DNA of 19,195 nucleotides from Candidatus Parcubacteria bacterium (lineage in GTDB: Bacteria; Patescibacteriota; Patescibacteriia; Patescibacteriales; UBA12075). The position numbers and the translations under genes were made by a program. The notes beneath the pieces were generated by a model, which had not been told where the DNA came from, searched no databases, and saw nothing but the letters and a program-made list of their open reading frames with translations. The first letter of the stretch is position 1. Each line of letters starts with the position of its first letter. Shown in pieces: positions 6,704 to 12,294 of the stretch. The stretch is from assembly GCA_023142215.1 (NCBI GenBank), contig JAGLJW010000028.1, forward strand, positions 1 through 19,195. Reading direction: 5' to 3'.

Positions 6704-6732
6704 TTGCTATATTCTATCAACTTTGTTATATT
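6704..6732 (+). promoter_or_regulatory. Promoter of the tRNA-Cys / yebC / ruvC unit
   Basis: TTGCTA (6704-6709), 17 bp, TATATT (6727-6732). The start should be near 6739, three bases before the mature tRNA. Confidence 0.6.
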
Positions 6733-6741
6733 AAACACAAT

Positions 6742-6813
6742 GGTCACGTCGCCAAGTGGTAAGGCTCCGGTTTGCAAAACCGTCATTCGTGGGTTCAAAT
6801 CCCGCCGTGACCT
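6742..6813 (+). tRNA. tRNA-Cys(GCA)
   Basis: The acceptor GGTCACG pairs with CGTGACC. The D arm is GCC...GGC, the anticodon loop TTGCAAA carries GCA at 6774-6776, and the T arm is GTGGG-TTCAAAT-CCCGC. Discriminator T73 at 6813 is the expected Cys identity base. CCA is encoded at 6814-6816, unlike tRNA-Leu and tmRNA here. It is 8 bp ahead of the yebC start codon. Confidence 0.95.
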
Positions 6814-6824
6814 CCAAAAAATAT

Positions 6825-7550
6825 ATGTCAGGACATTCTAAGTGGTCAACAATTAAACGAACAAAAGGGGCAACTGATGCTAAACGCGCGGTTGTTTTTA
6901 CTAAACTTGCAAAACAAATAATTTTAGCAGCTAAAGAAAAAGGTGGTAATATTGAAACAAATTTTTCGCTAAAAATGGCAGTTGATAAGGCAAAATCAGC
7001 TAATATGCCAAAGGATAATATTGAAAAAGCAATAAAGAGGGCTACTGGTGAGCTTGAAGACGGTCAAATTGAAGAATTAATCTATGAAGGAATTGGACCA
7101 GCAAATTCTCAATTTATTATAAAAGCTTTGACTGATAATAAAAACAGAACGGCTGCGAATATCAGACATATTTTCTCAAAACATGGAGGATCTTTAGGAA
7201 ACGTAATGTGGAATTTTGAACAAAAAGGAGTAATTCAAATATTAAATACTGAATTACAAACATTAAAAATTGATTTTGATGAATTTGAATTGGAGTTAAT
7301 TGATGCTGGTGCAGATGATATTTTCAAAGAAGATGATAATATTATAGTTTATACTGCAATATCTGATTTACAGAAAATAAAAAAATTCCTAGAAGATAAA
7401 AAAATTAACACTGAACTAATTGAAATGCAATATATCACAAAAGAAGAACTTAAATTATCTAGTGCTGATGAAACAAAAGTTGAAAAATTAATTGATGCCT
7501 TAGAAGATAATGAAGACGTGGGAGATTATTATAGCAATGTAAATGTATAA
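6825..7550 (+). CDS. yebC: YebC/PmpR family protein (TACO1-like)
   Basis: The family is annotated as a transcriptional regulator, with more recent work pointing to a ribosome-associated translation factor easing stalls. The 241 residues start MSGHSKWSTIKRTKGATDAKR, the conserved N-terminus, then VFTKLAKQIILAAKEKGGN and NMPKDNIEKAIKRATGEL. The middle has YEGIGPANSQFIIKALTDNKNRTAANIRHIFSKHGGSLG, and a C-terminal domain follows. ATG at 6825 is set by this N-terminus; the frame stays open upstream through the tRNA, but those residues match nothing. Only 8 bases separate it from the tRNA-Cys CCA, with no ribosome site, so 3' processing of the tRNA would leave a very short leader. ruvC overlaps its end by 8 nt. 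Confidence 0.95.
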   Translation: MSGHSKWSTIKRTKGATDAKRAVVFTKLAKQIILAAKEKGGNIETNFSLKMAVDKAKSANMPKDNIEKAIKRATGELEDGQIEELIYEGIGPANSQFIIKALTDNKNRTAANIRHIFSKHGGSLGNVMWNFEQKGVIQILNTELQTLKIDFDEFELELIDAGADDIFKEDDNIIVYTAISDLQKIKKFLEDKKINTELIEMQYITKEELKLSSADETKVEKLIDALEDNEDVGDYYSNVNV

Positions 7551-8070
7551 ATTAAATTCAAAAACAAAAAATCAAGAATCAAGAATCATTTTAGGTATTG
7601 ATCCAGGAATTGCTGATACGGGTTTTGGTGTAATACAAAAAAACAGACAAGACAATTTAAAATGTCTTGCATACGGATCAATTAAAACTAAAGCTGGTAT
7701 TAAACTAGAACGCCGATTAGAATTGTTACATTTAGAACTTGATGAAATAATAAAAAAATACAAACCAGATTTGATTTCTGTTGAAGAATTATTCTTTTGC
7801 AATAATATTAAAACTGCTTTAGTTGTAGGACAAGCACGCGGTGTTGTAATGTTGACTGCTCAATTAAACAAAATACAAATCATTGAATTTACACCACTTC
7901 AAATCAAACAAGCAGTTTCTAGTTATGGTAAAGCAAACAAAAAACAAGTCCAACAAATGGTAAAGCTTATTTTAAATTTAGAAACAATACCAAAACCAGA
8001 TGACGCTGCCGACGCTCTCGCCGCAGCAATTTGCGGAAGTAACAATGGACATATTATTAAAAATAACTAA
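7543..8070 (+). CDS. ruvC: Crossover junction endodeoxyribonuclease RuvC
   Basis: Cuts Holliday junctions during recombination, usually with RuvAB. The 175 residues fit the family. The RNase H-like core has catalytic Asp20 in ILGIDPGIADTGFGVI, Glu81 in LISVEELFF, and Asp154 and Asp157 in KPDDAADALAAAICG. GQARGVVML (97-105) and FTPLQIKQAVSSYGKANKKQVQQMV (116-140) are the conserved DNA-binding and dimer regions. The ATG lies inside the yebC end (8-nt overlap), implying translational coupling; a weak GTGGGAG sits about 20 nt before it. The first ~14 residues extend past the usual start, which may be an unusual N-terminus. The yebC-ruvC order is common in bacteria. Confidence 0.96.
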   Translation: MYKLNSKTKNQESRIILGIDPGIADTGFGVIQKNRQDNLKCLAYGSIKTKAGIKLERRLELLHLELDEIIKKYKPDLISVEELFFCNNIKTALVVGQARGVVMLTAQLNKIQIIEFTPLQIKQAVSSYGKANKKQVQQMVKLILNLETIPKPDDAADALAAAICGSNNGHIIKNN

Positions 8071-8085
8071 GAACTTTAATTAAAA

Positions 8086-8110
8086 CCATTTAAATAATGG
8101 CTTTTTTTTA
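8086..8110 (+). terminator. Weak terminator after ruvC
   Basis: CCATT (8086-8090), loop TAAAT, AATGG (8096-8100), then C and T8. The stem is only 5 bp, but the T-run is good and it is placed 15 bp after the stop. Confidence 0.6.
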
Positions 8111-8155
8111 TTTTAAAAAAACAATATATTACCAAATTTACCCTTTACAAATCAT

Positions 8156-8184
8156 TTGACTTAAATTTATAAATTTATTAAAAT
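8156..8184 (+). promoter_or_regulatory. Promoter of the GDP-mannose enzyme gene
   Basis: TTGACT (8156-8161), 17 bp, TAAAAT (8179-8184). The start would be near 8191, giving a leader of about 49 nt without a Shine-Dalgarno. Confidence 0.65.
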
Positions 8185-8239
8185 AGACTAAAGTTACGAA
8201 ATAATAAAATTTACAAATTAATTTTTAATAATATAAACT

Positions 8240-9631
8240 ATGTATAGTGTAATATTATGTGGCGGGTCAGGAACTAGACTTTGGCCATTAAGTCGGAAAA
8301 ATTTTCCAAAACAATTTTTAAATCTTTATAGTGATAATTCTTTAATACAAGAAACGTATTTACGCATGAAGAGCATCATGCCTATAGAAAACATTTTTTT
8401 TATCACAAATAAAGCAAATATCTACAATGTTTTTAACCAAATTAAAAATATTGATAAAAATTTCAATAAAAACCAAATATTAGTGGAACCAGAAAGTTTA
8501 AATACTGCTCCTGCTTTAGCTTTAGCAGTTAAACATCTTCTTGAAAAAGTTAAAATTAATCCAAATGCACCAATTGCTGTTTTGCCAAGTGATCATTATA
8601 TTGGTAATAAAAAGGAATTTTTAAGTGTTTTGAAAAATGCTTTAAACAAAATAGGAGATCATATTGGAACAATTGGAATAACCCCTTCAAAGCCAGAAAC
8701 TGGCTTTGGTTACATAAAAAAAGGTGAAAAAATTCAAGATTTTTATAAAGTTGAACAATTTATTGAAAAACCAAACGAAGAAACAGCCAAACAATACCTT
8801 AATTCTGGTCAATATGTCTGGAATTCTGGAATGTATATCTTTAGTGCTCGCACTTTCGTAAGAGAGTTAAAAAATCACGCCAAGGAAATTTATAGCCTTT
8901 TAGTACAAGATTACAGTATTTTCTTAGAAAACTTCAATAAAATGCCAGATATTTCAATTGATTTTGCGATTTCTGAAAAATCTGACAATATTGTTGTTTT
9001 TGAAGGTGATTTTGATTGGAGCGATATCGGCTCATTTGATAGCCTAGCTGAAATTAAAAAAGAAGATTTAAACGAAAAACATATTAAGTTAAATTCTAGC
9101 AACGTTTTTATCAATTCTGCATCAAATAAAATGGTGGCAGCTCTTGGAATTCAAGATATTAACATCATAGAAACAAATGACAGTATATTAGTACAAAAAC
9201 AAGGAAAAGGTGAGAATGTAAAAGAATTGGTAAATTTGCTCAAAACAAGAAATGCTAAAGAACTCAATGATAGTCAGATTGCTTACAGGCCTTGGGGGAG
9301 TTATGAAATTTTAATTGACACACCAACCTATAAAGTTAAAAAAATTGTTGTTTACCCAAATGCAAAACTCAGCCTTCAATCTCATTACCATAGAGCTGAA
9401 CATTGGATAGTTGTAAAGGGAATGGCAAAAGTTACTAATGGCGAAAAAATCATTCACCTGAATGAAAATGAAAGTACATTCATTCCAGCTTTCACACTTC
9501 ACAGACTTGAAAATCCTGGAAAAATTAATATTGAATTGATTGAAGTCCAAACAGGTAATTACTTGGAGGAGGATGATATTATGAGATTCAATGATGACTT
9601 TGGAAGAGTTCCAGAAGAAACTAAAAAATAA
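8240..9631 (+). CDS. manC: Bifunctional mannose-1-phosphate guanylyltransferase / mannose-6-phosphate isomerase
   Basis: Makes GDP-mannose for surface polysaccharide. The nucleotidyltransferase half carries GGSGTRLWPLSRKNFPKQF (8-26), the metal/nucleotide region LPSDHYI (115-121) and the sugar loop FIEKP (174-178). The region 345-463 is a type II isomerase cupin: RPWGSYEIL (350-358), metal-binding QSHYHRAEHW (380-389), FIPAFTLHRLEN (414-425) and the end motif EEDDIMRFNDDFGR (443-456). At 463 residues it has the usual size of the two-domain enzymes called ManC, AlgA or XanB, so the isomerase activity is expected from sequence only. It stands alone with its own promoter; the following 160 bp hold hairpins. 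Confidence 0.93.
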   Translation: MYSVILCGGSGTRLWPLSRKNFPKQFLNLYSDNSLIQETYLRMKSIMPIENIFFITNKANIYNVFNQIKNIDKNFNKNQILVEPESLNTAPALALAVKHLLEKVKINPNAPIAVLPSDHYIGNKKEFLSVLKNALNKIGDHIGTIGITPSKPETGFGYIKKGEKIQDFYKVEQFIEKPNEETAKQYLNSGQYVWNSGMYIFSARTFVRELKNHAKEIYSLLVQDYSIFLENFNKMPDISIDFAISEKSDNIVVFEGDFDWSDIGSFDSLAEIKKEDLNEKHIKLNSSNVFINSASNKMVAALGIQDINIIETNDSILVQKQGKGENVKELVNLLKTRNAKELNDSQIAYRPWGSYEILIDTPTYKVKKIVVYPNAKLSLQSHYHRAEHWIVVKGMAKVTNGEKIIHLNENESTFIPAFTLHRLENPGKINIELIEVQTGNYLEEDDIMRFNDDFGRVPEETKK

Positions 9632-9657
9632 CAAATTTGACAAAAGCAAAAAGATAA

Positions 9658-9675
9658 GTCCACGCTAGCGTGGAC
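9658..9675. repeat. Perfect 18-bp palindrome
   Basis: GTCCACGCTAGCGTGGAC, far more G+C-rich than its surroundings, 27 bp after the manC stop. No T-run follows on either strand, so it is either an RNA-end hairpin for manC or a protein-binding site upstream of the ncRNA promoter. Confidence 0.7.
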
Positions 9676-9681
9676 AAAAGG

Positions 9682-9700
9682 TGTATACATTTTTTATACA
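9682..9700 (+). terminator. Possible weak terminator hairpin after manC
   Basis: TGTATA (9682-9687) pairs with TATACA (9695-9700) around a T-rich loop (CATTTTT). No T-run follows, so termination activity is doubtful. Confidence 0.25.
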
Positions 9701-9764
9701 GATGAGAAAATATTTTCTACTTTCAATTTAATATTAGCAATTTTCTTTCTCCACACCTGCACCA

Positions 9765-9793
9765 TTGACTTCAATTAATTCTCATGGTATATT
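9765..9793 (+). promoter_or_regulatory. Near-consensus promoter of the ncRNA candidate
   Basis: TTGACT (9765-9770), exactly 17 bp, TATATT (9788-9793), with TGG directly before the -10 (extended -10). One of the best promoters in the window, yet no ORF follows. The start should be near 9800. Confidence 0.75.
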
Positions 9794-9799
9794 ATATAT

Positions 9800-10182
9800 A
9801 TGAGAAAGAAAAACAGAGAAAATAATGTAGTCAGTTAGAGAGGTGGACATTAACAATTTATAAAATTTATTTATTAAAATAAATCTATTTTTACTAATCA
9901 TTTTTTTGCCAGTTCCAACATGGCAACGAGTTTTTTAAAAACTCAATAAAAATAAAAATAAAAAAAAGGATTTCTGGAATGATATTTCTTCTCAGAAGAA
10001 AGCATTGTGGCGACCCACTTGATTGGTAGAAATTTGCATTTAAAGTTGGAAAAGTGCCTAGTCCTGAAAGGAAACAGTTTTATAGCTTAGGCTTTAGAAT
10101 CTGCCCATTTAGGAATGGGACGCAGGATTTAAAGTTTGGCCTATAAAATTATAAAAAAGGGGCCCGCCTGGGTCCCTTTTTA
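9800..10182 (+). ncRNA. Candidate structured noncoding RNA, about 380 nt, family not recognised
   Basis: A strong promoter and a strong terminator bound a stretch with no long ORF on either strand and many stable hairpins. These are TTGCCA/TGGCAA (9906-9926); GAGTTTT/AAAACTC (9928-9944); AATG-TTTCTTC/GAAGAAA-CATT (9978-10006); GTGG/CCAC (10007-10018); GCCTA/TAGGC (10056-10092), enclosing TCCT/AGGA (10062-10072); and CCCATT-TAGG-AATGGG (10104-10119), enclosed by AATC...GATT. ATTTAAAGTT(T)GG occurs twice (10038, 10127). I looked for RNase P (GAGGAAAGTCC), SRP (GGAA-capped helix with AGCAG), tmRNA and 6S signatures and found none. About seven GGA triplets occur, some in or beside loops. It could be a lineage-specific RNA or a very divergent known one. 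Confidence 0.65.
10159..10181 (+). terminator. Terminator of the ncRNA candidate
   Basis: GGGGCCC (10159-10165), loop GCCT, GGGTCCC (10170-10176) with one G-T pair, flanked by A6 and T5. Very stable. Confidence 0.92.
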
Positions 10183-10213
10183 ATTACCAAAATCATAACT
10201 CACCAACCACACG

Positions 10214-10295
10214 ATGTCATCCTGAGCTTGTCGAAAGATCCCGATAGTTACGCACATTTGCATTAACAGCAAGATTCTTCGATAAGCTCAAAATG
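10214..10295. repeat. Palindromic intergenic repeat, copy 2
   Basis: GATGTCATCCTGAGCTTGTC-GAAAGATC on the left and, reading the other strand, ACATTTTGAGCTTATC-GAAGAATC on the right form an imperfect inverted repeat around an AT-rich loop. The core CTGAGCTTGTCGAA is identical to the 18141 copy. Confidence 0.75.
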
Positions 10296-10303
10296 TAACT
10301 GCT

Positions 10304-10431
10304 CACTAACTATATACTGTCATTGCGAGCGAATGCGTGGCAATCTCATTAATTACGCATTGTTGCTTGATTCATAAGATTGCCACGTCGTCGCTCTAGC
10401 TCCTTCTCGCAATGACAGCATATAGTCAGTG
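10304..10431. repeat. Palindromic intergenic repeat, second type
   Basis: Left arm CACTAACTATATACTGTCAT then TGCGAGCGAATGCGTGGCAATCT; right arm in reverse CACTGACTATATGCTGTCAT then TGCGAGAAGGAGC...GTGGCAATCTTA. The outer 26 bp pair almost perfectly. The core GTCATTGCGAG...CGTGGCAATCT is a type of repeat known from many unrelated bacterial genomes. It lies between the ncRNA terminator and the end of comM, in a convergent gap. Confidence 0.8.
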
Positions 10432-10484
10432 GGAAATTACTACAATACTTCATGAATAATTACACAAAATTCAAACTAAAAATT

Positions 10485-12008
10485 TTAATTTTCTCCTTTG
10501 GGTCTATATTGTAAAGCTTCGGCAACATGACTTGATTTAATATTTTCAATTTCAGCCAAATCTGCAATTGTACGAGCTAATTTTAAAACTCTAAAATAAG
10601 CACGGGTTGATAAATGCATTTGATCTACCGCATTTCGTAATAAACTCGTTGATTGTTCATCAACTAAGCAATATTTCTTTACTGCCTCTGAGCTCATTTC
10701 AGAATTTGTAATGAATGGTTCATTTTCAAACCTCTCTTTTTGTATTTTACGAGCTTTTTCTGCTCTTTTTTTGATTTCTGATGACGTTTCACCACTAGCC
10801 CTAGCTGATAATTTATCAAAATTCACTCTTGGTACGTCAATATGTAAATCAATTCTATCAATAATTGGACCTGAAATTTTCTTTTTATAGTTCGCAATTT
10901 GTATTGGCGTACATGTACATTCCCTGTCTTTATCTCCATAAAAACCACAAGGACATGGATTCATAGCGGAAATTAAGATAAATTTTGCTGGAAATTTTAA
11001 TGTTCCAGCAGCCCGACTAATGTAAATTACACCATCTTCAAGCGGTTGACGTAAATTTTCAAGAACTGCTCTAGGAAATTCTGGGAATTCATCCAAAAAC
11101 AAAACCCCTCTGTGTGCCATAGAAATCTCACCTGGACGAGGATTTGTACCACCTCCAACCAAAGCCACTCCTGAAGCAGTATGATGTGGCGATCTAAAAG
11201 GTCTAGAGGTTACTAAAGCTTCAGAAGATGCTAATTCACCAGCCACAGAGTATATTTTTGTTACCTCAAGTGCCTCTTCTAGCGTTAGATTCGGCAAAAT
11301 AGACGGCATTGTTCGTGCTATTAAAGTCTTACCAGACCCTGGAGGTCCTCCCATGAGCATATTATGAGCACCAGCAGCTGAAATTTCCATTGCTCGCTTT
11401 ACATGTTCCTGCCCTTTAATGTGCGACATATCAGACAATATTTTTATGTTTGAAAAATTATGTTTAACATCTGGAGTCGGTTCTATTATATTATCTTTTG
11501 AAAAATGATCAATTAATGATCTAAGTGATTTAACAGGAATTACTTCTAAATTATTAACTAACTTTGCTTCATAGGCATTATCTTCTGGTAAATATATTGT
11601 TTTAATCCCAAATTGCTTAGCTTTTATGGCAATTGGTAAAATTCCATGAACAGGTCTAAGTTCTCCAGATAAGGCTAATTCTCCAACAAATAACATTTTA
11701 GAAGTATCAATCGGCATAACAATCTTTTTTCCTGCCCCAAGAACACTAACCGCAATTGGTAAATCATAACTTGGTCCATGTTTTTTAAGATCGGCTGGCG
11801 CTAAGTTTACAGTTACTTTTTGTTTTGGAAAATCAATTTTTGAATTTTTTACAGCCAAACGAACACGTTCTTTTGACTCTGAAATAGCTATATCAGGTAA
11901 ACCAACAATACTAAACTTACCCATTTCTCCAGCTCCAGTATCAGCTTCCACCTCAACAATTTCCGCTCCAAGTCCAATTACTGCAGCAGATAAAACTTTA
12001 AATGACAT
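10485..12008 (-). CDS. comM: ComM/YifB family Mg-chelatase-like AAA+ ATPase
   Basis: ComM is a hexameric helicase that promotes branch migration during natural transformation. The 507 residues show the family N-terminal domain (VLSAAVIGLGAEIVEVEADT, VGLPDIAISESKERVRLAVKN, NLAPADLKKHGPSYDLPIA) and Walker A GGPPGSGKT (220-228). SRPFRSPHHTAS (268-279), Walker B GVLFLDEF (301-308), and LRQPLEDGVIYISRA with arginine-finger-region motifs follow. A Cys cluster, C352/C354/C364/C366 (CPCG...CTC), may bind zinc, and the C-terminal Mg-chelatase subunit domain ends with LSTRAYFRVLKLARTIADL. ATG at 12008 fits the family start, with no Shine-Dalgarno. It suggests DNA uptake capacity, common in CPR bacteria. 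It is divergent from the ferredoxin gene. Confidence 0.96.
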   Translation of the reverse strand: MSFKVLSAAVIGLGAEIVEVEADTGAGEMGKFSIVGLPDIAISESKERVRLAVKNSKIDFPKQKVTVNLAPADLKKHGPSYDLPIAVSVLGAGKKIVMPIDTSKMLFVGELALSGELRPVHGILPIAIKAKQFGIKTIYLPEDNAYEAKLVNNLEVIPVKSLRSLIDHFSKDNIIEPTPDVKHNFSNIKILSDMSHIKGQEHVKRAMEISAAGAHNMLMGGPPGSGKTLIARTMPSILPNLTLEEALEVTKIYSVAGELASSEALVTSRPFRSPHHTASGVALVGGGTNPRPGEISMAHRGVLFLDEFPEFPRAVLENLRQPLEDGVIYISRAAGTLKFPAKFILISAMNPCPCGFYGDKDRECTCTPIQIANYKKKISGPIIDRIDLHIDVPRVNFDKLSARASGETSSEIKKRAEKARKIQKERFENEPFITNSEMSSEAVKKYCLVDEQSTSLLRNAVDQMHLSTRAYFRVLKLARTIADLAEIENIKSSHVAEALQYRPKGEN

Positions 12009-12056
12009 ATTATGTTTTTTTTACTTTAATAATTTAATAAACTATCACACAAAAAG

Positions 12057-12086
12057 TTATACTAATAATATAAAAAATGATATAAT
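12057..12086 (+). promoter_or_regulatory. Promoter of the ferredoxin gene
   Basis: TTATAC (12057-12062), 18 bp, consensus TATAAT (12081-12086). The start near 12093 leaves a leader of about 17 nt, with no Shine-Dalgarno. I see no convincing comM promoter in the same 101-bp gap. Confidence 0.55.
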
Positions 12087-12109
12087 GATAGTATTCAATA
12101 AAAAATTTT

Positions 12110-12292
12110 ATGAAAATAAATATTAATCAAGATATGTGTGTTGGTTGTGGTCGTTGCACTGAAATTTGTCCAACAAATTTCGAATTATCAGCACAGGGGA
12201 AATCTCAATTAAAAAAAAATAAAATATCCGATTCCGCCAAACAAGCAGCAGATGAATGCCCCACTGAGGCAATTCATGTGGAGATTGAATAA
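12110..12292 (+). CDS. Small single-cluster 4Fe-4S ferredoxin
   Basis: A 60-residue soluble electron carrier. Cys10, Cys13 and Cys16 (CVGCGRC) with distal Cys50 (CPTEAI) can hold one [4Fe-4S] cluster. Cys20 (ICPTNF) is the extra Cys that in single-cluster ferredoxins often remains as a remnant of a second site or forms a disulfide. The space between Cys20 and Cys50 is a helix-loop rather than a second CxxCxxC. Redox partners are not encoded nearby. It has its own promoter. Its stop codon is only 2 bp from the stop of gpmI on the other strand, with no terminator between them. Confidence 0.93.
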   Translation: MKININQDMCVGCGRCTEICPTNFELSAQGKSQLKKNKISDSAKQAADECPTEAIHVEIE

Positions 12293-12294
12293 TT

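Noticed and set aside
6756..6824. N-terminal extension of yebC
   Set aside because: It starts inside tRNA-Cys; the extra 23 residues match nothing, whereas MSGHSKW is the conserved family start.
6593..6841. 82-codon plus-strand ORF before yebC
   Set aside because: It runs through the promoter and the tRNA-Cys gene and has no ribosome site; its composition looks like noncoding DNA.
9637..9665. TTGACA at 9637 as a promoter
   Set aside because: No -10-like box at 16-18 bp; that position falls in the G+C-rich palindrome.
9800..10182. RNase P RNA or SRP RNA identity for the ncRNA candidate
   Set aside because: The conserved RNase P core (GAGGAAAGTCC) is absent. GTCCTGAAAGGAAACAG resembles the SRP helix 8 (GTCCGGAAGGAAGCAG), but the loop and the AGCAG side do not fit, and the pairing around it is different.
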